Assembly: GCA_000017645.1 (NCBI GenBank)
Contig: CP000781.1
Span: 948,501 to 1,012,500 of the forward strand
Direction of reading: 5' to 3'
Length of the DNA stretch: 64,000 nt
From: Xanthobacter autotrophicus Py2
Lineage (GTDB): Bacteria > Pseudomonadota > Alphaproteobacteria > Rhizobiales > Xanthobacteraceae
Shown: in pieces, positions 9,347-16,540 of the stretch
How the letters are laid out: each line of letters opens with the position of its first letter
Position numbering within the stretch: the first letter of the stretch is position 1
Translations under genes and position numbers: made by a program
The notes under the pieces: model-generated
What the model saw: only the letters and a program-made list of their open reading frames with translations
Databases searched by the model: none
Told to the model about the DNA's origin: nothing

Positions 9347-10153
9347 ATGGGAATTCTCGCCATCAACCGCATCTATGCCGCGCTCTCGGCGCTGGTGCTT
9401 GCCTTCGTGCTGCTGCCGCTGGTGGCCATCGTGTGGGTGAGCTTCTTCGCCAACCGCATCCTCTCCTTCCCGGCCACCGGATACACCCTCGACTGGTATG
9501 TCCGCGCCTGGGAGCAGGAGGCGTTCCGCAACGGCTTCATCACCAGCATCGAGACCGCGCTGGTGGCGGTGGCCATCTCGCTGGTGCTGGGCGTGCCGGC
9601 AAGCCTGGCGCTGGTGCGCTATCGCTTTCCGGGGCGGGATGCCATCCAGACCGTGCTGCTCTCGCCCATGGTGGTGCCTGGCATCGTCGGCGGCGCGGCC
9701 CTGTTCATGGCCTTCATCGAGCTGGAAGTGCTGCTGGACGTGGAGATCGCCGGCACCCTGCCGGGCCTGCTCATCGCCCATGGCCTCATCGCCTTGCCGT
9801 GGACGGTGAGGTTGGTGACGGCCTCGCTGGTGGGCATGAGTCCGTCCTTTGAGGAAGCGGCGCGCTCGCTGGGCGCGGGGGTGTTCACCACCTTCTTCCG
9901 GGTGACGCTGCCCATCATCAAGCCGGGCATCGTGGCGGCGGCGCTGTTCTCCTTCGTGGTGTCCTTCATCGACCTTGAGAAGTCGATCTTCCTGGTGGGG
10001 CCGGGCCGCACCACGCTCCAGATCGCGCTGGTCTCGTATCTGGAATGGAACCTTGATTCCACGGTGGCGGCGGTCGCGACCGTGCAGATCCTCATCATCG
10101 GCGCGCTGCTGATCGCCAGCGACCGCTATGCCCGCCTCGCGCGGGCGTTCTGA
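9347..10153 (+). CDS. ABC transporter permease (PotC-like)
   Basis: 268 residues. Six membrane segments are visible, starting with YAALSALVLAFVLLPLVAIV, and an EAA loop (EEAARSLGAGVFTTFFRVTLP). The start at 9347 was chosen because it follows the stop of the first permease by eight bases and precedes the first membrane segment directly; a frame opening at 9068 overlaps the other permease. It forms the heterodimeric membrane pore with the preceding gene product. Confidence 0.88.
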   Translation: MGILAINRIYAALSALVLAFVLLPLVAIVWVSFFANRILSFPATGYTLDWYVRAWEQEAFRNGFITSIETALVAVAISLVLGVPASLALVRYRFPGRDAIQTVLLSPMVVPGIVGGAALFMAFIELEVLLDVEIAGTLPGLLIAHGLIALPWTVRLVTASLVGMSPSFEEAARSLGAGVFTTFFRVTLPIIKPGIVAAALFSFVVSFIDLEKSIFLVGPGRTTLQIALVSYLEWNLDSTVAAVATVQILIIGALLIASDRYARLARAF

Positions 10154-10178
10154 AACGCCTGTTTTCGGAGTGACCTGA

Positions 10179-11240
10179 ATGTCCGACGTCGTCCTCCAGT
10201 CCATCGTCAAGCGCTATGACGCCACCACCGCCGTGGACAATGTCTCGCTCAACATCCGCCAGGGCGAGCTGGTGGCGCTGCTCGGCCCCTCCGGCTGCGG
10301 CAAGACCACGACCCTGCGCATGGTGGGCGGCTTCATCCCCGTCACCGAGGGGCGCATCCTGGTGGGTGGGCGCGATCTCACCTCGCTGCCGCCCAACAAG
10401 CGCAACATGGGCTTCGGCTTCCAGAACTACGCGCTGTTCCCGCACATGAGCGTGGGCGAGAACGTGGCCTTCGGCCTGCAGATGCGCAAGCTGCCCAAGG
10501 CCGACATCGCAGCCAAGGTGAAGACGGCGCTGGACCGGGTGAAGCTTTCCCATCTCGCCGACCGCCTGCCCAAGCAGCTCTCCGGCGGCCAGCAGCAGCG
10601 GGTGGCGCTCGCCCGCGCTCTGGTGATCGAGCCGGACGTGCTGCTGCTCGACGAGCCGCTCTCCAACCTCGACGCGCAATTGCGCAACGAGATGAAGCTG
10701 GAGATCCGCAACATCCAGCAGCAGCTCGGCATCACCACCATCTTCGTCACCCACGACCAGGACGAGGCGCTCTCGGTGGCCGACCGGGTGGTGCTGATGC
10801 GCGCCGGGCGCATCGAGCAGATGGGCGCGCCGGACGATTTGTTCGAGCGGCCGGCTTCGCACTTCGTGGCCGAATTCATGGGCGTCACCAACCTGTTGGC
10901 CGGCACGCTCGAAGGCGTCGGCCGCTTCCGTCTCACCAGCGGCGAGGTGGTGGCGGTGCCGGTGGCCGGGCTGTCCGGCGACCTCGCGCTGGCGCTGCGT
11001 CCCGAGCGGGTAATCCTCGACGGCACCGACGAGGCGCTGCTCGCCAACACGCTGTCGGCCGAGGTGGAGTTCGCCACCTATCGCGGCCTCGTCATCGATT
11101 ACCGGGTGCGCCTGCCGTCCGGGGTGACGCTGATCGCCCGCCGGCCCTCGCCAGCGGTGGGCGGCCCCGCCCCGCTCAGCCCCGGCCGCGCCGTGCGCGT
11201 CTCCTGGCCGCCCGAGGCCGGAACCCTCGTGCCCATGTGA
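10179..11240 (+). CDS. ABC transporter ATPase (PotA-like), the only ATPase of two adjacent importers
   Basis: 353 residues. Walker A is GPSGCGKTT, the signature is LSGGQQQRVALARAL, Walker B is LLLDEPLSNLD, and the switch His is in THDQDEAL. A C-terminal TOBE-like regulatory region (about 270-350) follows, as in PotA/MalK proteins. It lies 25 bp after the second permease. No second ATPase accompanies the receptor and permeases at 12971-15786, so this subunit may power both importers; this last point is inference. Confidence 0.9.
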   Translation: MSDVVLQSIVKRYDATTAVDNVSLNIRQGELVALLGPSGCGKTTTLRMVGGFIPVTEGRILVGGRDLTSLPPNKRNMGFGFQNYALFPHMSVGENVAFGLQMRKLPKADIAAKVKTALDRVKLSHLADRLPKQLSGGQQQRVALARALVIEPDVLLLDEPLSNLDAQLRNEMKLEIRNIQQQLGITTIFVTHDQDEALSVADRVVLMRAGRIEQMGAPDDLFERPASHFVAEFMGVTNLLAGTLEGVGRFRLTSGEVVAVPVAGLSGDLALALRPERVILDGTDEALLANTLSAEVEFATYRGLVIDYRVRLPSGVTLIARRPSPAVGGPAPLSPGRAVRVSWPPEAGTLVPM

Positions 11241-11344
11241 CCTGGCACCCGCTCCTTTTCCAGTATCCGCCGACGTAAGTCTGGCACCTCAGAAGGCATT
11301 TCGCCGTGAATCTGCACGTTTCGCCCACGAAGGAAGATCAAGCC

Positions 11345-12319
11345 GTGTCCAGCCTGCACGAACAGCTTGTCGTCATCGACGGCCTTATCATCTCCGATTT
11401 CAGCCGTGCGGTGTTCGAGGACATGCGCAAGGGCGGCCTCACCGCCGCCAACTGCACCTGCTGCGTGTGGGACAACTTCACCGAGACCATGCGCAATATA
11501 GCCAAGTGGAAGAAGGATTTCGCGGCCAACGCGGACATCATCTCCCAGGTCTACACCACGCAGGACATCCTGAAGGCCAAGGCCGAGGGCAAGACCGGCA
11601 TCATCCTCGGCTGGCAGAACACCTCCGGCATCGAAGACCACATCGAATATCTCCAGCTTTTCCATGAGCTGGGCGTGCGCATCATCCAGATGACGTACAA
11701 CACCCAGAACTGGGTCGGTTCCGGCTGCTACGAGGGCACCGACAGCGGCCTCTCCGACTTCGGCCATGACGTGGTGGCGGAGATGAACCGCCTCGGCATC
11801 CTGTGCGACCTTTCGCACGTGGGGCCGAAGACTTCGGAAGACACCATCAAGGCGTCGAAGCAGCGCGTGGCCTATTCCCACTGCCTGCCGGCGGGGCTCA
11901 AGGCCCATCCGCGCAACAAGAGCGACGCGCAGCTGCGCTTCATCGCCGACAAGGGCGGCTTCATCGGCGTCACCATGTTCCCGCCCTTCCTGGCGAAGGG
12001 GCCTGAGGCCACCGTCGCCGATTATGTGGAGGCGATGGAATACATCATCAACATCGCCGGCGAAGACGTGGTGGGCGTGGGCACCGACTTCACCCAAGGC
12101 TACGGCCAGCCCTTCTTCGACTGGATCACCCACGACAAGGGCTTCGGCCGCAAGCTCACGGATTTCGGTGCCGTCATCAATCCGGAAGGCTTCCGCGAGA
12201 TCGGCGACTTCCCGAACCTCACCGCCGCCATGGAACAGCGCGGCTGGTCCACCGCCCGCATCGAGAAGGTGATGGGGCAGAACTGGCTCCAGCTGCTCAA
12301 GGACGTGTGGGGCGCTTGA
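11345..12319 (+). CDS. M19 (membrane dipeptidase-like) family protein with altered metal site
   Basis: 324 residues from the GTG at 11345, chosen because AGGAAG stands nine bases before it; a GTG at 11306 would add 13 residues. The protein follows the renal dipeptidase fold (DLSHVG near the middle, AYSHCLPAG, AHPRNKSD, and GVGTDFTQG). The usual N-terminal H-x-D zinc motif (DGHND) is replaced by D12-G-L-I-I, so one metal site is altered and classical dipeptidase activity is uncertain. From memory, a paralogue of this type and a DUF5943 gene also sit together next to dimethylglycine demethylase genes in Pseudomonas. A role in N-methylglycine metabolism is inferred from that. Confidence 0.78.
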   Translation: MSSLHEQLVVIDGLIISDFSRAVFEDMRKGGLTAANCTCCVWDNFTETMRNIAKWKKDFAANADIISQVYTTQDILKAKAEGKTGIILGWQNTSGIEDHIEYLQLFHELGVRIIQMTYNTQNWVGSGCYEGTDSGLSDFGHDVVAEMNRLGILCDLSHVGPKTSEDTIKASKQRVAYSHCLPAGLKAHPRNKSDAQLRFIADKGGFIGVTMFPPFLAKGPEATVADYVEAMEYIINIAGEDVVGVGTDFTQGYGQPFFDWITHDKGFGRKLTDFGAVINPEGFREIGDFPNLTAAMEQRGWSTARIEKVMGQNWLQLLKDVWGA

Positions 12320-12360
12320 GCCCCATTTCGTCTTTCCTCCAACGCGGGACTACTTTCAAG

Positions 12361-12888
12361 ATGGCCAAGCCCGAGATCGAGATCGACGTGGACCCGGCGA
12401 CGGGACGCTGGTTCGTGGACAAGATGCCCATGATCCTGGTGCCCCAGCATTTCTACAACAACAACCACTTCGCCATCGAGGGTGCGCTGGGGGCCGAAGC
12501 CTTCGACGCGACGCTGGCCCCGGCGGGGCACCTCTCCGCCTATGTGTGGTGCAGGAAGCAGGCGGAGGTCTACGGGCTCGAAGGCGTCGATGTGTTCGCC
12601 CACTACATGAAGCGGCTGTCGCAGCGCGGCTGGGGCCTGTTCTCCATCCTCGCCATCGATCCCGCCGCCGGCACCGCCACCATCCGCCTCGACAACTCCT
12701 CCTTCGTGACGGAGCAGACGCGCTCGGCGGGTCGTAAGCTCTGCTACATGTTCGCGCCGTGGCTGGCCGGGGCGCTGGAATTCGTCTGCGAGCAGGCCGG
12801 CGCGCCGCAAAAGCTTGAGGCCCGCGAGGTGCAGTGCGCCGCCGAGGGCCACGACTACTGCCTCTACGAAGTCAAGCCCGCCGTCTGA
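12361..12888 (+). CDS. DUF5943 protein with C-terminal V4R (4-vinyl reductase) domain
   Basis: 175 residues from the ATG at 12361. The C-terminal part (about 100-170) has the V4R small-molecule-binding signature, ending VQC159AAEGHDYC167LYEV with the two conserved cysteines. It follows the M19 gene by 41 bp and precedes the second ABC receptor. V4R domains bind hydrophobic ligands or metals in several unrelated systems; for DUF5943 no biochemical role is known to me. A partner or chaperone role for the M19 protein is a guess based on their adjacency. Confidence 0.75.
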   Translation: MAKPEIEIDVDPATGRWFVDKMPMILVPQHFYNNNHFAIEGALGAEAFDATLAPAGHLSAYVWCRKQAEVYGLEGVDVFAHYMKRLSQRGWGLFSILAIDPAAGTATIRLDNSSFVTEQTRSAGRKLCYMFAPWLAGALEFVCEQAGAPQKLEAREVQCAAEGHDYCLYEVKPAV

Positions 12889-12970
12889 GGCGGGCGTCTT
12901 CTTCAATAAGACCTGAATTAGCGACCCAAATATGGGCGCACCTTCCATCCGACCAGAGGACTTGAGGAAC

Positions 12971-14038
12971 ATGAGCGACAAGATGAACATGTCTCGCCGC
13001 ACCGCGCTGAAGACGTTTGGCGTGGCTGCCGCCGGGGCGCTGGCGGCGCCCGCCGTCATCACCCGGTCGCTGGCCGCCAGCGAGACGCTGGTGGTCTATA
13101 ATTTCGATGGTCTGCTCGGCAAGGTCATCAAGGATCACTGGATCGATCCCTTCAGCCAGTCCACCGGGGTGAAGGTCGAAGTGCTGACCATGCAGGGCTC
13201 CTCCCCGCCCATGGCCAAGATCAAGGCCCAGGTGGATGCCGGCCGCCCCGATGCGGATGTCATCCCCATGCAGATGCCCGACTATGTCTTCGGCGTGCGG
13301 AACAACCTGTTCCAGACCATCGACGCCAAGGACATGCCCGAATACGCCAACCTCTATCCCGATTACATCACGCCTCATGGGCCGAAACTGGTGCTGTGGA
13401 GCTACGGCCTCGCCTACAACACCGACAAGATCAAGACCGCGCCCACCGCCTGGGCCGACCTGTGGGACCCCCAGTACAAGGGCAAGGCGGCGCTGAACGA
13501 GGCGCTGTTCGACCAGGCGCTACAGATGGTCAACCTCGTCGCCAAGGGCAAGCCTTTGCCGGTGGACGACGCCACCTTCGCCGCCCTCACCAGGCTGCGC
13601 CCGAATCTTGCAACGCTCTGGACCACAGGCGCCCAAGCCGAGCAATTGCTGCGCACCGGCGAGGTGTGGATCATGCCGGTGTGGAACGGCCGCGTGTATC
13701 CGCTCAAGGACCAGGGCGTGCCGATTGATTTCGTCTCGCCGAAGGAAGGCTTCTTCACCCGGGCCGACCCGTTCTGCATTCCGCGCGGCGCGAAGAACCC
13801 GGAGCTTGCCAAGGCCTTCATCAACTTCTCCTGCACGGTCGCCCCGCAGCAGGCGCTGGCCAAGGGGCTGTTCTATGCCTCGCCCAACCAGAAGGTGGTC
13901 TATCCGCCGGAAATCGCCAAGCGCGTGGTGGTCTCCACCCGCGAGGAACTGGCGCGCGCCGTGCCGGAGGATTTCGAGGTGATCGTGGACAATCTGCCCG
14001 ATTGGCGCCGGCGCTGGGATGCCTGGAAGCAGAGCTGA
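12971..14038 (+). CDS. Second ABC transporter substrate-binding protein (PotD type), Tat-like signal
   Basis: 355 residues from the ATG at 12971, which follows TTGAGGAAC; upstream ATGs at 12932 and nearby lack such a site. The N-terminus has S-R-R-T-A-L-K-T-F followed by a hydrophobic stretch and ITRSLAASETL, a probable twin-arginine signal. The mature part (LVVYNFDGLLGKVIKDHWIDPF) is a family 1 receptor. Two permeases follow but no ATPase. It differs clearly from the receptor at 7318, so the two are not a recent duplication. Confidence 0.86.
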   Translation: MSDKMNMSRRTALKTFGVAAAGALAAPAVITRSLAASETLVVYNFDGLLGKVIKDHWIDPFSQSTGVKVEVLTMQGSSPPMAKIKAQVDAGRPDADVIPMQMPDYVFGVRNNLFQTIDAKDMPEYANLYPDYITPHGPKLVLWSYGLAYNTDKIKTAPTAWADLWDPQYKGKAALNEALFDQALQMVNLVAKGKPLPVDDATFAALTRLRPNLATLWTTGAQAEQLLRTGEVWIMPVWNGRVYPLKDQGVPIDFVSPKEGFFTRADPFCIPRGAKNPELAKAFINFSCTVAPQQALAKGLFYASPNQKVVYPPEIAKRVVVSTREELARAVPEDFEVIVDNLPDWRRRWDAWKQS

Positions 14039-14065
14039 GCGAAAGCCGGTCGCGGAGCCCTCGTC

Positions 14066-14992
14066 ATGGCGAGCGATGCCTCTCTCCCATCCTCCCTCGC
14101 GGATCCACGGGGCAAGTGGATGTCATTGAAAAACCTCGGTCGCCAGGGTTTCGGCCGGCTCGGATGGTGGGGGCTTCTGGCCCCCGCCATGGCGTTGTAC
14201 GCCCTCGTCTTCTTCATGCCGCTGGGCGTGCTGGTGGGCGAGAGCGTGCACCCCTCCGGCGCGCCGCAGCTGTCGCTTGCCAATTATGCCGCCTTCTTCA
14301 CCGATGGCGTCACCTTCTCCATCTTCGCGCGCACGGTGCGGCTTGCCTTCTTCGTCACCCTCACCTGCCTCGTGTTCGGCTATCCGCTGGCCCTGTTCAT
14401 GCGGCGGGCGGGGCCGGTGCTGCGGCTGGTGGCGCTCACCATCGTGGTGTCGCCGCTGCTCACCTCGGTCATCGTGCGCAATGTGGCCTGGCTGCTGGTC
14501 CTGGGGCGCGAGGGCATGGTGAACACCCTGCTGCGGCAGGCCGGCCTCATCGATGCGCCGCTGCCACTGCTCTACAACACCTTCGGCGTGGTGGTGGGCG
14601 TCACCCACGTCTATCTCGCCTTCCTGGTGCTGCCGGTGTTCTCCTCGCTGCTCGCCATCGATCCCTCGGTGGAACAGGCGGCGTCGAGCCTTGGCGCCTC
14701 GCGCTTCACCGTGTTCCGCAAGGTGACGGTGCCGCTCTCTTTGCCGGGGGTGATCGCGGGGTCCACCCTCGTGTTCGTGCTCACCATGGGGGTGTATCTC
14801 ACGCCGGTCATCATGGGCGGCAGCTTCGTCACCACGCTGCCCATGGTGATGACGGACCTGGTACGCACCCAGTTCGACTGGAGCCGCGCGGCGGCCTTCG
14901 CCATCGTGCTCCTGGCCTTCATCGCCGTGGTGATGGTGGCGTCCAGCCGCGCCGAGCGGCGCATCGAGCGCATGCGCGGGGAGCTGTCGTGA
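14066..14992 (+). CDS. ABC transporter permease (PotB-like) of the second importer
   Basis: 308 residues. Hydrophobic segments start at WGLLAPAMALYALVFFMPLGVLVG; the EAA loop is EQAASSLGASRFTVFRKVTVPLSLPG. The ATG at 14066 is used, while ATG 14120 (MSLKNLG) is a possible shorter start. Its TGA overlaps the ATG of the following permease by one base, so the pair is translationally coupled. Confidence 0.86.
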   Translation: MASDASLPSSLADPRGKWMSLKNLGRQGFGRLGWWGLLAPAMALYALVFFMPLGVLVGESVHPSGAPQLSLANYAAFFTDGVTFSIFARTVRLAFFVTLTCLVFGYPLALFMRRAGPVLRLVALTIVVSPLLTSVIVRNVAWLLVLGREGMVNTLLRQAGLIDAPLPLLYNTFGVVVGVTHVYLAFLVLPVFSSLLAIDPSVEQAASSLGASRFTVFRKVTVPLSLPGVIAGSTLVFVLTMGVYLTPVIMGGSFVTTLPMVMTDLVRTQFDWSRAAAFAIVLLAFIAVVMVASSRAERRIERMRGELS

Positions 14993-15786
14993 TGAGCGAG
15001 AACCGGATCGGCCTCCTCGTGGGTACCATCGCCGTGACGGTGATGGTGTTCCTCATCCTGCCCCAGCTCATCCTGCTGGTGCAGTCGTTCACGGCGGAGG
15101 ATTATCTGTCCTTCCCGCCGAAGCATTTCGGGCTGCGCTGGTACGCCTTCATCTTCGGCGATGAGACCTGGCAGCGGGCGCTGTTCACCAGCCTCCTCAT
15201 CGCCGTGCTGGTGACGCCGCTCGCCGTCATCCTCGGCACGGCGGCGGCCATCGGGCTCGACCGGGGTCCCATGCGCCTGCGCAAGGCCATGCGCACTGCT
15301 TTGGTGTCGCCCATGGTGCTGCCCCACGTGGTGCTGGGCATGGCCATCTACCGGGTGTTCCTGCCGCTGCGCTTCGACGACACGCTCGCGGGCTTCCTGG
15401 TGGCGCATCTGGTCTTGTGCGTGCCCTATGTGATCGTCACGGTGGGGGCGAGTCTCCAGGCCATGGACCGCTCGCTGGAACAGGCCGCCATGAGCCTCGG
15501 CGCCTCGCTTCCAGTGGCCTTGTGGCGGGTGGTGCTGCCGCTGGTTCGGCCGGGGGTGATCGCGGGGGCGGTGTTCGCCTTCATCACCTCGTTCGACGAA
15601 TTCATCGTCACCTACTTCCTGGCGAGCCGGCAGACCACCGCGCCCATCCAGATCTTCTCCAGCCTGTCCTATCAGCTGGAGCCGTCCATTGCGGCGGTTT
15701 CGGGCCTCACCCTGGTGGTGACGGCGGCCCTGTGCGGCCTGCTCATCCTGCGTGGGAGCATGGCGGGCACGGCGCAGGTGGCGTGA
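14992..15786 (+). CDS. ABC transporter permease (PotC-like) of the second importer
   Basis: 264 residues. The protein starts MSENRIGLLVGTIAVTVMVF and shows six membrane segments and the EAA loop EQAAMSLGASLPVALWRVVLP. The start overlaps the preceding stop (TGATG). It is the last gene of the operon: downstream come an intergenic repeat and a strong stem-loop shared with the convergent sox operon. The absence of an ATPase gene here implies use of the one at 10179 or one elsewhere. Confidence 0.87.
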   Translation: MSENRIGLLVGTIAVTVMVFLILPQLILLVQSFTAEDYLSFPPKHFGLRWYAFIFGDETWQRALFTSLLIAVLVTPLAVILGTAAAIGLDRGPMRLRKAMRTALVSPMVLPHVVLGMAIYRVFLPLRFDDTLAGFLVAHLVLCVPYVIVTVGASLQAMDRSLEQAAMSLGASLPVALWRVVLPLVRPGVIAGAVFAFITSFDEFIVTYFLASRQTTAPIQIFSSLSYQLEPSIAAVSGLTLVVTAALCGLLILRGSMAGTAQVA

Positions 15787-15814
15787 GGGGGGGCAGGACG
15801 GCGGGCGCCACCAC

Positions 15815-15925
15815 CGTCATGCCCGGCCTTGTGCCGGGCATCCACGCGGTTCGGCCGGGAACCCCTTTCGGAAGCCAGCACCAACGGCACGGCGTGGATG
15901 TCCGGGACGAGCCCGGGCATGACGG
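15815..15925. repeat. Intergenic palindromic repeat, copy 1 of 5
   Basis: Ends are CGTCATGCCCGGCCTTGTG and an inverted counterpart GACGAGCCCGGGCATGACGG, around a variable centre containing the inner GCATCCACG / CGTGGAT arms. The same arrangement recurs at 21247, 34328, 43711 and 54491. It lies between two convergent operons. Reading frames across it give Pro/Gly/His-rich peptides that are not genes. Confidence 0.85.
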
Positions 15926-15942
15926 CGGTGCAAGCCCAAACA

Positions 15943-15979
15943 AAAAGCGCGGGACGGATGGCCTCCGTCCCGCGCTTTT
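15943..15979. terminator. Bidirectional intrinsic terminator
   Basis: A perfect 16-bp stem, AAAAGCGCGGGACGGA paired with its complement, around a 5-base loop (TGGCC), flanked by A and T tracts on the two sides. It lies between the last permease gene (+) and soxG (-) and can stop transcription from both. Confidence 0.9.
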
Positions 15980-16000
15980 CTTTTCACCCGATCCCCGCGA

Positions 16001-16540
16001 TCAGGCGAATTCCTGCGCCACCTCAGTGAGGAAGCCGGAGACATAGGGCGCGAACGAGCGCCAGCATTCCACCCGGAAGCCGGTTCCCAGCCGCACCACC
16101 ACCACGTCGGCCTTGCCCAGCAGGGTGCGGGTGGCTGAGCCTTCAGGGAAGGCGGCGTCGGACAGGTCCAGCGCGATGCCGGCGTTCAGCACGTCCGCCG
16201 CATGGGGGCCGGTGACGGCGATGCCCACGTTGCGGTGGCCCACGGCCACCAGCGAGAAGAAGCGGCCCGCAAGAGCCGCCTCCAGTGCCGCCTGGGCGGC
16301 AGCGCCTTCGCCTTCGGGCAGCACCAGCAGCCATTCGTCGGGGCCGAGCCGGGCGGCGAAGTGCTCCGGCGTGCCGTGGGCGGTGTTGAGGGCGCCCGAC
16401 AGGTCGAAGCCGCCAGCAGTGCCCGAAAAACCTCTCAGCCGCAGCACGAAGCGGTCGGCCGGGGGCAGGGGGGAGACGATGCCGCCGGTGCCTGCAGGCA
16501 GGGCGGGGGTGCGGCGGGCGATAGTCGGGGTATCAAGCAT
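16001..16540 (-). CDS. soxG: Sarcosine oxidase gamma subunit
   Basis: 179 residues. The smallest catalytic-complex subunit with the GcvT-like fold of SoxG: GPDEWLLVLPEGEG, VGHRNVGIAVTGPHAADVLNAGIALDLS and the ending GFRVECWRSFAPYVSGFL are typical. The ATG at 16540 follows GGAGCGC; the start overlaps the end of soxA by eight bases, and a longer frame from 16567 would overlap more. It is the last gene of the soxBDAG operon, which encodes heterotetrameric sarcosine oxidase (sarcosine to glycine, formaldehyde or methylene-THF, and H2O2). Confidence 0.88.
   Translation of the reverse strand: MLDTPTIARRTPALPAGTGGIVSPLPPADRFVLRLRGFSGTAGGFDLSGALNTAHGTPEHFAARLGPDEWLLVLPEGEGAAAQAALEAALAGRFFSLVAVGHRNVGIAVTGPHAADVLNAGIALDLSDAAFPEGSATRTLLGKADVVVVRLGTGFRVECWRSFAPYVSGFLTEVAQEFA

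Noticed and set aside
15829..16029. Short peptides such as MPGLVPGIHA-type frames at the repeats (also near 21249, 34381, 43757 and 54544)
   Set aside because: They are translations of the palindromic repeat, recur in every copy and in several frames, and have no ribosome-binding sites.
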